Shown in pieces: positions 1-12,000 of a stretch of DNA of 64,000 bases. Within the stretch, counting starts at the first letter, position 1; every line of letters begins with the position of its first letter. Origin of the DNA: Albifimbria verrucaria. Lineage: Eukaryota; Ascomycota; Sordariomycetes; Hypocreales; Stachybotryaceae. The translations under genes were made by a program, and so were the position numbers. The notes beneath the pieces are model-generated. The model saw nothing but the letters and a program-made list of their open reading frames with translations. It searched no databases and was not told where the DNA came from. The stretch lies in the NCBI GenBank assembly GCA_020081605.1, contig JAHREC010000009.1, forward strand, positions 5,642,001 through 5,706,000, written 5' to 3'.

Positions 1-48
1 GAAGTATGCAGCGCCTCCTCCGTCGGGGCACGGCGACTCAATCGGAAG

Positions 49-1315
49 TCAACGCTTTATGTGACTGATTGACACTTTCGAGCCGGTAGACACTTGATTC
101 CAGACTCCCTCAGACTTCAGCGAGCGCATTGTGAAGACGGATTTGATGCCGCTGATCAGCGACCCTGGTGAGATGGCAGTGAAGAAGGTGCGCATGGGAG
201 CACGTAGCGTAGGTAAACATACTACCACAAGTCCGAGACCGCATTCTATCATGGTCCAGAAGAGGAGGTAGGTGATGATTTCTGCCAGATGTTAGTATTC
301 TTGGGTGAGCAGGGAATCAGGGAGGAAATTCGTACTCTCGCCGTCGGATTGGGCAAATGCGTTGACGACGTAGATGATGTAGATGGCCATTCTTGCGGCG
401 GAAGCTCCGATTGTGCTATCCATCATGTTAGCCATGACTCCCAGCTCCAACCTGCTATCCAGTAGAGGAGAAGGCTCTGAGAACTTACAGTATACCGACA
501 AGAAAAATGGCGATGACGGTCAATCTCTTCCTGACAGCCATGTGCAACCCCAAATTTTGGGAATTGGCAGCGACCAGATGAAACAATCCATAATGAAATC
601 GGAGATAGCATATGCCTCGAGAAACTGTAGCTGCGCAGGACAATGCTCCGCAACGAGAGCCACGGGTGCCCACGCGTATGCAGGACGAGTTCCACAGAGA
701 AAGATGGCTCCGATTCCGAAACTCAAAGTCCAGACGATAACTATTGCAATCATGGAAGTTGTAATGGTATTGAAGGCATCTTTGTAAGTCTTGTTGACGC
801 AGAAGATCTTGCGGTAGAAGTACAGGATGCTGAGCTTGAGCGCCCCGAAGGCAAAAACTCCAATGAGGTCGAAGTAATACTGGATCTGGGACAAGGGTTA
901 ATAAGACGTTCTTTTACGTGGCCCGGTCTTGATCACCGAATACTTACTTGCTGAAGAATGACTTGTTGGGGCGAGGTGAAGAACAGATAGGCGTCTGGAC
1001 TAGGGTCAGTTGGGAAAGGAGATGCCCCCAACGCACTCTCCGAAACACCCCATATCAGGAGCCCGGCCATCGCAAGCTCGAGAGCCTGGGCACAACGAGT
1101 CAGCCTGTACTTTTTACTGAATGGAATTTATTGCCTGCGCATACCAGCGCTGGAATACATAGCCAGTCATCCCACCAAAGTGCACTCTTCGTCTTGGCTC
1201 TAGTGTAGAAACGTAGAGCTACACAAGTGGCGCCGAGGATGGGAAAGAAGATGCTGATGAAGATGATTGATGCCGGAGTGGTATAATAATCTGTCATGAC
1301 TGGAGGGCCGCTCAT
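49..1315 (-). CDS. PTH11-like / fungal rhodopsin-fold integral membrane protein
   Basis: This is a plasma-membrane 7-TM protein of the PTH11/fungal rhodopsin-like family (extracellular-facing N-terminus, possible receptor; ligand unknown). I read five exons: 1315-1145, 1085-948, 879-489, 415-336 and 281-49, about 337 aa. The N-terminus carries the family's first helix followed by ALRFYTRAKTK and WWDDWLCIPAL. Helices FGALKLSILYFYRKIF and the C-terminal WTMIECGLGLVVVCLPTL are also typical. The stop apparently in frame near 292 is removed by a 54-nt intron with a perfect CTAAC branch site. One base seems to be missing in the CCCC run at 548-551, where the frame shifts. The family assignment is firm; the role is unknown. 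It lies far from the PKS cluster and shares no obvious link with it. Confidence 0.8.
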
Positions 1316-1979
1316 GTTGACGGTGGTGTTTGGATACCGGGAAAACAGCCGTGAAGTCAGTCTTGTCGAGCGTCACGAAGCTTGCAACTCAAACACTGCT
1401 GCACGAAAAACTTTTTCGTTGTATCAGGGTGTCTGACGAAGAAAATCAGAAAAACGTTGGAACCATGGAAGAAGAAAGTCAGCCGTGAAGTTGATACATG
1501 TAACGATAAGCGTGGGATCCGGGGCTTTGTCAAATACTCCCGAAGAATTGAGATGCTCCGCTCTTGTTGGCACCTGATATTGTGGCTGCATGGTCACCAA
1601 GGATCTTGTACATAGTTGACCCGTAGGAGGATCCATGTTGGGTGGTGGTATTGGGTGGTAGTATTGGTTGGTAGTAGGAGTATTGGTAATGGATCAGCAG
1701 CACTGTGCGTGTGTCAACGGCCAACGGGCCGCAACGGCTGACGTACGGTGCCCGTTTCGTAATGAAGACGTACATACGTAGCATCAAGGCGTGGAATACA
1801 ATTACTAGTCAGTCTTGTTGGTATGCAAGACTCTGGAAATCGCAACTTTCCAAGTAGACGTGTATTTTTATCTGACGCTGCGTGACGGATAGGGCCAGTA
1901 CTACTGCAGCACTTACTATGACTCTCTGATTCTGATCCCCGACGATTTGCACCATCTACAACACACAACACAAGGAGCC

Positions 1980-2950
1980 ATGGAGAGACCGCCCAGCTAC
2001 GAATGTCTGAGCGAAGATGCTGATGACGAGAAACTACTGCCCCATGATAACTGCATCCCAGAGGCCACTGTACGAGACAAAGCCCTGCACTGGCGATGCG
2101 TTCTCGCTGGATTTTTCATTGGAATCCTCTTTAGTCTGCTTGCTTTCAGGACCGTTGCATTTTTTCAACCCAACAACAAGTGCACACGAAAGATGAATAC
2201 CTGGTCTCCAGCGCTCGAGATCTTCAATGACGACGACTTTGAGATGCAGCGCTTCGATGGGAGGCTGAGAGCCTCCCACGAATTCAGCGCGCGACCGAGT
2301 GATGAGATTGATGAAAGGTGGGATAAGATCACTTTTGCCAAAGGAGGGCTGGTGCGACTATCCAAGGATGATGTGCACAGAATCAACGCTTCGCAGTATG
2401 CTGCCAAATATACCGAGGAGATGGGCGGAGGGTATATGGGTGCCTTTGAAGTGTTCCATGGACTGCACTGTCTGAACATGTTGCGTCAAGCATCGTATAT
2501 GGATCACTATCTGCCAAAGAAGAAGGAGTGGAGGGACAATCCTGAGACACTGAGATTTCATCTGGGTTAGCCCCTCAAAGCCGAATGGAGAGCTACACTG
2601 ACGAAGTTGCAGACCACTGTTTAGATATCCTGCGGCAAAAGGTGAGGCAGGCTGGGTGACTTATTTACGTAAAATCACTGACTTTTTCCTAGCTTATGTG
2701 CGAGCCTGATCTCAGTATGGTGACATATGTTTGGAGAAAGGGCTTCAAACAAGTACTTCCCGACTTCAACGTGTATGTACTCCCATACTGACTTCACTTC
2801 TAATCTCTGACACGTGCTATGAGCAGAGTTCACAAGTGTCGACCGTACTCAAAAGTACTCGACTGGGCTGAGAAGCACAGTGTTTATAGTTTGAATGTCT
2901 CAGATCTTGTACGTGCCCCAGGAGCTCTTGAATTAGAAGGGAAAGAGTAG
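1980..2950 (+). CDS. UstYa-family (DUF3328) oxidase-like protein
   Basis: A type II membrane protein of the UstYa/DUF3328 family. Members catalyse oxidative cyclisation, halogenation or other oxidations in fungal RiPP and other secondary-metabolite pathways. Four exons (1980-2565, 2613-2641, 2693-2772, 2827-2950) give 272 aa with phases that all agree. A cytoplasmic tail of about 40 residues precedes one TM helix (CVLAGFFIGILFSLLAF). The two hallmark HxxHC motifs are present: HGLHC in exon 1 and HLDHC formed across the first intron. The C-terminus has the usual HKCR...LDWAE block. The start is the ATG at 1980 (context gccATGg); the longer frame upstream lacks an ATG. No RiPP precursor gene with repeated cores is visible beside it. 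The reading frame is intact. Confidence 0.87.
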
Positions 2951-4430
2951 TAATCTCGACTTAAATATGATGGGGATAGTGATGTCCTCATTTTGTAAGC
3001 TGTGTCTAAGCAGATGAGGAGCGGTTGGGCCACAGTGGCTCTACAATGATTTTTTATTTTTGAAATGTGCCTGTGTTGCTGTAATAATGTATGCGAAAGG
3101 TTAGGATTGTCCATTCCATACCAGAGGCACACGCATTGCAACCTGGAGCAAGTGTCAGAGAGCGGCACCACCAGAAATTCCGATCAGGATGTGAAGTTGC
3201 TAGCCTGCTTTCTCCGAAGCCATGTGGGCTACGTGACGGTACCGGTCAGCCTCGACACCAAACAGCGTAATGTTCTGCCTGGAGGAATGCACTAACAGAC
3301 TCCGCACCATTGATGATAAATATAAGCGGGCACGAACTCGGGACCTAGGTGCTGGTTTGTAAACGGGTCGTAATAATTCGTTTATGCTTGGAATGTTGTT
3401 GTATCGCGCCCCATGCAAAATGTTGCAGGCAAGCCACAAGATTAGACAAGGAGATTTGTAATCTAACCGGACTCTAGGCCTTGCTATGCATGCAACAAGA
3501 GAATCCCGGGTGCCCCTCCAACCTTCCGTTTTAATAACGAGGCTGCTTGGCATGTTGGTGGTGTCTTCTGTGCCAATCATTCAATTGGGACCTCCTTGTC
3601 AATCCTTACTCCTTTGGAAAGCTCATATAGACCCACTCCTGATAACTCACCTATGAACGTGGGCCCGTGGTGTGCCTCATGACTCCACTACATTCTGCAG
3701 CAACCTGTATGCATGAGCAAGGGGCGGTGCATCCAACTTGGGTGTAACCTGTAAGGAGCTTCATCCTTGCTGCGCTAACTCTAAATCAACTGCGCGCAAA
3801 CCCACTGCATAAGAACCAGACATCCCTCGATATCCCTCAATCAATTGAGCCAACCTTTTGTAGTCTTGCGTATCATGGCAGGGTGCTGGTGCGTAGTATT
3901 GGCCCACCTTGTCTGGAAAGCATCAAGACCAACCCCTGGAAATTGTGCCGCATAACCGACTTCAAAAGAGCGAGTCGCGAATGTGACTCTGTTGGTTCCC
4001 ACTTGGAAATGCGCAGGTTGTTGGGCTTGTATCCCACCTCTCACCTCGTACGTGGAAATAATGGCGATGCAGCTATCCCAGTACGAGCCCCTCGACAAGG
4101 CAATTGAATGCATCAGACGTCTACATACTGGGGTGACAGTCGGAGTTGGGGATAGTCACCAGACTTCAGCGCGGCATGATCAGGGGGCTAACTGGTTTGA
4201 AACTGGAGAAGGTATTATGCTGAAGGCTGCAAAAGGATGTTATGAACATGCCAGGGAGTACGAACTTGAGTCATCTCTTCTCTATGACTTGCTTGATATA
4301 TTGCAAGGCAGTACGCTAGAACTACGTTCACCGCCGGTCGATCCTTCAGCGTAACTATGATGGTATATGAACCGCTTCGCTCGATTCTGGTGCTGGGATA
4401 CAGTGCTACTAACCCAGGATAGGGTAGGAT
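2951..4430. other. Intergenic stretch without a supportable gene
   Basis: Normal base composition but no recognisable gene. The best open frame, 3983-4354 (+, about 120 codons), has no family motif and could be chance or a relic. A second open frame at 3200-3580 (-) also shows nothing recognisable. Confidence 0.5.
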
Positions 4431-4585
4431 ATATTAAAACTATATAGCTAAAAGGGAAAATCCTTAATTAAATTATTTAATTTTTATCTCTTTTTTAGGT
4501 TTTTATATAGATAATATAATATAAAATATATTTAATATAATTATAATAATTTAAATATATTTAATATAATTTATATTAAATATTT

Positions 4586-4639
<54 letters not shown>

Positions 4640-7600
4640 ATATTAAATTAATATATTCTTTTAAATTAATATTTTTTATATAATAATTTAAAATTAAATT
4701 TTAAATTATATTTTAAAAAATTAAAATTATAAAGCTTTTATATATAATTTTTATTTTTTTATTTTTATAATATAAATTTTATTTTATTATATTAATATAA
4801 ATATTTATATTATTATATAATAATAATAAAATATATTATAAATTAATAATTATTAATAATAAATATAAAATTTTTATATTAATTTTATAATTTATATTAT
4901 AAAATTTTTATTTTTTAAAATTTTAAATTATTATTATATATAATTTTTATTATATTTTTATTTCTTAAATTTATATTATAAATTATTATTTATTTAAATT
5001 TTAAAATAATATTATTATATATATTTATAAATTTTTATATTTAATTATAATTATTTATAAATAAAATATTATAATAAATTTAATATTTATTTTTATTTTT
5101 AAATTATAAAATTATTAATTAAATTATAATAAAATAAAATAAAATTTAATTTATAATTTTTAAATAATTTTAATTTAAATTATATATATATTTTATTAAT
5201 TATAATATTATAAATATAATTATATATAAAATTAATTTTATTATATAATTATATTAATTAATAATTTTTATATTTATTTTATTTTTATTTAAAATTAAAT
5301 TTATTTTAAATATTAAAAAATATTTAAATAATTTATAATTTATAATTTATATATATTTTTTAAATATATTATTTATATAATTAATATAAATTTTTAATTT
5401 ATATTTTTATAAATAATTTTTTTATTAAATTATATTTTTATTTTAATATTTAAATTAAAAAATTTATATATATATTTTTTTATATATTATTATAATATTA
5501 TTTATATAAAAGAAATTTATATATTATTTTTATATAATAATATAATTTATATAAAATAAATTTTAAATAATAATTTTATAATATTTTTTTAAATTCTTTT
5601 TAATATAATAAAAATAATATTTTTAATTTATATAATATTTTTTAATAATAATATTTAAATTTTTTTATAAATTTTTATATTTAAAAAATAATTTTATATA
5701 AATTTTATAATATTATTTAATATTTATAAATATATTTATTATATTATATTATAATAATTTTAAATTAAATTTTAATATTATTATAAATAATATATAAAAA
5801 TATTTTTTTAATATTATAATATAAATAATTTTTATATTAATTTTTATTATTTATTATTTTAAATAATTAATATAATTATATATTTTTATAAATATATATA
5901 TTTTTATATATATTTATATTATTTAAATTTATAAATATAAATTTATATATAATTTAATATTTATAAAATATTAAAATATATATTATATTTTAAATTTTAA
6001 TTTAAAATTTTAATTTTTAATAATTTTTATATAATTTTTTTATATATATAAATTTAATTTTATAAATATATTTATTTATATTTATTTATAAATTTATTAT
6101 TTAAAATAAAATTCTTAAAAATATTTTTATTTATTAAAATTAAAATTTATTAAATTATTTTTTAATTTATATATAAATTTTAATTTTTATAATAATAATA
6201 ATTTTATATTATTTTAATAAAAATAATTTTTTTTATATATAAAATATTTAATTTATTATAAATAAATTTTTTATTAATTTTTATTTATAAATTAAATTAT
6301 TTTTTAATTTAAATATATAATTAAAAAAATTATTTTTATATTTTTTAATAATATAAAAAAATTTAAAATAAAATTAAATTTATTTTAATTTTAAATTTTT
6401 TTTTAATATAATAATATTAAATTTAAAATTTATAATATAATTTTTAAAAATTATTTTATATATTTTAAATATATTTTTAATTTAATTTTAATTATTATTT
6501 AATTAATTTTTTATTTAATTAATTTATTTAAATTTTATAAAAAATTATAATTTTTTTAAATTTTTATAATATTTATTTATTAATTATTTTTTTATTTATA
6601 TTTTATATTATATATATTTTATTATTAAAATAAATTTTATATATAAAATATATTTTAATAATTATATTTAATAAAATAAATTATTTATATTTTTAAATTT
6701 TAAATAAAATTTATTTTTATATTTTAATTAAATTTTATTAAATATTAAAAATATATTATAATATATTTTTATAATTATAAAATTTAAAAATATAATTAAT
6801 TTAATAAATTTTAAATATAAAATATATATATATATATAATTTTTTTAATTTTAATTATATTTTAATAATTTATTTAATAAATATATAATTATTTATATTA
6901 TTTTAAATTATTAATAATTATATTTTTTTATTATTTATTTTAAATATTTTTTTAAATTATATTATTATTAAATTTATAATATATATATATATTTTTATAA
7001 TTTTTATAATAAAATTATTAATAAATTATATAATTAATTTAAAATTTATTATTTTTTAATTATTTAAAAATATATTTTATATTATATTTTAAAAATATAT
7101 ATTATATATTTAAATATAAAAAAAAAATTATTTATAATTTAAAAATAATAATTTTAATAAAATAAAATTAAATAAATTTTTATTATTATATATAATATAT
7201 TTTTATTTTTTAAAATTTATATTTTATATTTTTTTATAATATTTTTATTTTTAAATTTATTAATATTATATATATTATATTTAATTATAAATAATTTTAT
7301 ATATATATATTATTTTATATTATTTAATAAATATTTTAATATTTTATTTAATATTTTATTAATTTTAAAATTATAATATAATTTAATTTTAATAATTTTA
7401 TTAAATAAATATAATATTTATTTAAAATTTAATATTATAAAATTATATATTAAAAATTTATATTTTAAAATTAAAAAATAATAATATTTTTAAAAAATTT
7501 TATATAAATTATTAATTATTAATTTAAAATTATAAATAATTTTTTTTTAAATTTTATATATTTTTATTTTTATTTAAATATTATATTTATTATTAATTTT

Positions 7601-8660
7601 ATTTTTTTATTTATATAAATTTATTTAATATATTTTTAAAAAAATATAAATTAATATATAATTAAATTTATATTTTTATAAATTTTATTTAATATATAAA
7701 AAAATTTTAAATTTATAATTTTATAAATTTTATTTAATATATAAAAAAATTTTAAATTTATATTTTTAAATATATTATTAATTTTTAAATTATATATTTA
7801 AATATTATATTTAAATTATATTTTTAAATTTTATAATATTTATTATTATATTAAAATTTAAATATTTAAAATAAAATATTTAAAATTTATATATAATTTT
7901 TATTTTTATTTTAATTATTTTAAAAATAAATTTTTAAAAAATTATTTAATTTTTATATAATATTTATAAAAATTATATTTTAAAAATAAAAATTAATAAT
8001 TTTTATTTTTTAAATTTTAATTATTTATTTTATTATAAAAAATTTAAAATTTAAATTTTAATTTATTTATATTATATTTAAAATAAATAAATTAATATTT
8101 TTTATTTTAATAAATTATATAATTTTATTATTTTATAAATTAAATAATTTTTTTAATATTTTAATAATAATTTTATTTAATTAAATTTTAAAAATTATAA
8201 TTAAATTATTATTAAAAATAATTTTAATATATTATATTTTTAATAATTAATTATAAAAATATATAATTATAAAATTATTAATATTATATTATAATTATTT
8301 AATTTTTAATATAAAATATTTATTTTAATAAATATTATTTTAAAATTTTTTTAAAAAATAATTTTTTTAATATTTAAAATAATATATTAAAACTTAAAAT
8401 TTTAAAAATTAAAAATTAAAAATTAATTAAAAAATATTATTAAATTAAAAAATATTTTTATAATATAAATTTTTAATAAAATAATTATTATTCTTTAAAT
8501 ATAAATTATTATTTTTTTAAATTAAAGAAATTATTATTTATAATATATATAATATAATAATTATTATAATAAAAAAATTTAATTTTATATTTAAGAGAGT
8601 TCTTAAAGATAATAATATTTATATTTAAAAATAAAAATTTAATTATTAAATATAATAACT
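4430..8660. repeat. Extreme AT desert (RIP-like, near-total loss of G and C)
   Basis: About 4.2 kb made almost wholly of A and T, with only scattered G or C. No coding frame, LTR or terminal repeat can be recognised. Such tracts in ascomycetes are usually old repeats destroyed by repeat-induced point mutation. This one is more complete than the retroelement remnants at 49-64 kb, which still keep GG and CC contexts. It separates the UstYa/PTH11 pair from the polyketide cluster. Confidence 0.9.
4589..4636. repeat. (AT)n microsatellite
   Basis: About 24 uninterrupted AT dinucleotides inside the AT desert. Length is probably unstable. Confidence 0.85.
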
Positions 8661-9074
8661 ACTCCTAGTTTCTCTTTTTAACTTTATAATATATCTAGCC
8701 TTAGTATATTAACTATTATAATTTACCCTTCTTAGTAAGATCAATACCTAGATATTACTTTTGCATGTAAATGTAGAAGTGTTAGGATAGAAGTCTCTAG
8801 GACTGGAGGTTCTAGCTCCGAAATTGGAGTCCCAACCGTGCAAGCTCTAGGATAGTTAGAAGTTTAACTAATGATCCATGATAGTGTTAGATATATTCGG
8901 TTTTAGTTATAGAACTTGGGTAGCATCGTATTCTAACATCATCCAAATCTCTTGTCGCCAGTATAAACACCGTCGTCCACCTATGCCGTTAAGGCAGCCA
9001 TGGACATTCACATGTTCTGATTCAATTTCTTGTAAAGCAAACAGATGAACCCTTCCCGTCATTCATCTACGTAC
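8661..9074. other. Transition zone downstream of the PKS
   Basis: Base composition returns to normal here. It forms the 3' flank of the PKS. A segment from TGTTAG at 8780 to CTAACA at 8938 has retroelement-like inverted ends (about 159 bp). I see no target duplication and no second copy, so it is only noted. Confidence 0.45.
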
Positions 9075-12000
9075 TTAACCATAATACTCCAACAGCCATT
9101 TCCGCAAGTCTCCAACGAGCGGATACTCTAAGAAGAGGCTGCCACTCATGGTCACGCCGAGCGTCCCCGGAACTTCTCCGCAATAACCAAACTCATCAAG
9201 CTGTCGACACCCAAGTTTGCAAACGAAACGTCATCCTGAAGCTCCGAGACTTCCAACGCCGCCTCGGAAGCGATGAGCTGTATGGCTTTCTTCGTAATGC
9301 TATCATCATCATCGGTTACAAGCGAAGCGTGTGCGGCCGCAGCTTTTCCTGCTGGCTCCTGGTCTTTGGCCGTAGATTCGCCAGCAAGAGGCATAACGGC
9401 TGGTGTGACTGCGGATTTCTCCGCCGTTGGTCGTATAGCAGGGGTTGTATGGCCGCGACCTCTCTTGGCCTCTCTTTGGCTGGGGTGTGAGCGGCCGCAC
9501 TATTCTGCGTCGCGTCAGGGGCCGAGAAGAAGCGGTCGAGTAGGATCCGGGGCTAGCGAGCTTGTCAGCATACTTTGATGGAAATTTACACGCCAAATGC
9601 CGTCTTCCTTCCTTGGGGACTGCTTACTATTTGCGAAACTTGATGGCTTCCACTTGGCCTATTATGACATTGTCCTGGAGGACATAGACATCACCCAAGA
9701 ACACGCTGCCGTCTTCGGCGGTCGGTATCATCTTGACGTAGGAACGATATGTCGAACCGGCAGTGAGGGGCCGGGCAAACCGCATCGACTCCCAGCCTGG
9801 AGTGACACAGAAATGGGTATCGACCTGCATTGTATCCGAGACATTCATCACGAAGCCGGCTAGATGCGCGACACTATCGATGAAGAAAGGTGGCACGGTC
9901 CATTTGCCGCTTTTATCCTCGGATAGTTTAATGTCGGCAAACGCCTCGAGTTCGTGGAGGACCACGGATTGCATGCCGCGGTACTTGTCCGCGTAATCGA
10001 CCAGGCTCCGTGCAAAGAGGCCATAGGCCATGTTCCGACTGAACCTGTTGGCTATACCTTGTTCGGCGAGACACTCGAGGTCTCGGATGCGTCCGAGCAC
10101 GAGGTGCGTGACTGGGATCCAGGACCGGAGCCACTCGGCCGTGTTACCGTAGATGACGGTGGCAGTGGCAAAATGTTCATCTAGAACCTTGTCATTATGG
10201 ACATTGTGCCAGACGACATGAGCTTCCCTGGAGTTGATGTCGGCGGTCGAAATAGAGACCTGGATGACTTGCGGAGAACCGCGGTTCCTCTGGGCAACCA
10301 GCCCCTTGACGACGTCTAGCTTGTTGATGTTGATATCACTGACGTCCCCAGTTCGGGGCTTCAGCTTCGAGTACAAGTACTGGCCGATTGTGAAGACGAT
10401 GTCGGCATGAATAGACTACCCGGCACCAAGTTAGCTGGTATCCTATATCAAGCGTAAATAGTAAAGTTGGGAAGATGAGGTTACTGACCGAAGTCACCAC
10501 ACCGCAATTGTTCATCTTGTGTCCATAGGCGGCATCGTGGAAATCCGTCTGCATGAGATCAGACCGAATCGTGACCGTACCAGCAGGTCCGTCCAAGGTT
10601 TCACTTGTAACGCGTTGAACGGTCGAGGTACTGATAGGCGACGAGGGCAGGAAAGCACTCGTCTTCAGAGACAGGCTAGACTTTTCGTCCTGGTAGAATG
10701 TATTGCCCTTTGTTAGCGCCCAATCGCCATTGTACTGGAGCCAGTAGGTCTTATCGTTCCAGCTGTACGTGGGGAGATCAAGCAGGCGTAAAGATGGTTC
10801 AAAGGGGCGATGGTACTCGTTCCAATCTATCGAGACACCTGCAAGATGCAGCGCCCCGAGTGTCTGCGCCAGAGTCTGCCAGTTGTCTACACCACGACGT
10901 ATGGATGGCGCGGCGACAGTCGCTGTGATAGAGCTCTTCACAAACCCCATGCAAACAGGATGAGGTCCAATCTCGATCCAGGCTGTCGACGTGTCGATGA
11001 GGGACATTTTCTGCGCAGCCTCAATCCCGGCGAGGAAATTGACACTCTCACGGGTTGCCCGCCTGACGTAATTGGCATTGATCGTCTTGTCACCGAAGAC
11101 AACTTTACCCAGCAAGGGGAAATGACTGGTAGGTTAAGCGGCTGGAAGTCGGCTTCAAGCTCGGATATACGCTCAAAGTCGTCAAGTACCGCATCCATCT
11201 GGGCCGAATGGAATGCGAATGCAACATCAAGTACGAAACACTTGTAACCTGCCGCCTCAAAAGCCTTTGTAAGCACATCAACATCTTCCTTGGTGGCACT
11301 TAATACAGTGTCGTTCGGCCCGTTGACGCAGGCGATTTCAAAAGTGAGGTCGCGACTGGCGCCCTGAACCTGTGCTAGCGAGGCACGAACCGCGAGCATC
11401 TTGTGGCTTCCCACTTGACATTTCTTCTCCAGTAACAGAGCTCGTTGGCCGACTAAGAATATCGCGTCGCTCGCTGAAAGGACCCCTGCCGTGCAAAAGG
11501 CAGCATACTCCCCGAGACTGTGCCCAACGATAATATCAGGCTTGACGCCCAGGGAGGCCCAATATTTGGCTAGCGCGATCTCGACACAGACCAACGCTAG
11601 TTGCGTGATGATGGGGCGATGGATGTGTTCCTTGGGAAAACTGCCGTCGATTGCCGGAATGAAGCTTGGAAATCCTTGTTTCTGGGCCATTGAGTCTAGC
11701 TGGACGATTTGCGCTCTGAAATATGGTGAATCTCGGTATAGTTCTAGATCCATGCTTGGATATGAAGCCCCTGGCCGGTAAAGGCAAAGGCAATGGAAGG
11801 GGCCCGGTGGTAGGGATGGGCTTATATGAATTTGACGAATTAATTTGCGATGACAGCTGCTTCTTTAGGTGCGAGGTATCCGAAGTCGTGATGGCCACTC
11901 TGTAGCTATGGTGGTAGCGTCTTGCCGTTGTAGTGTATGATAGGTCTGGAAGTGAAACATCCGGGTGGGCATCTAGATATGCGAGGAATCGTTCGAGATT

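Noticed and set aside
292..294. In-frame TAA in the PTH11-like gene as evidence of a pseudogene
   Set aside because: A 54-nt intron (335-282) with GT donor, CTAAC branch and CAG acceptor removes it without changing frame.
4430..8660. Mitochondrial DNA insertion as source of the AT desert
   Set aside because: No mitochondrial gene, tRNA or intron motif is visible, and the composition is more extreme than fungal mtDNA.
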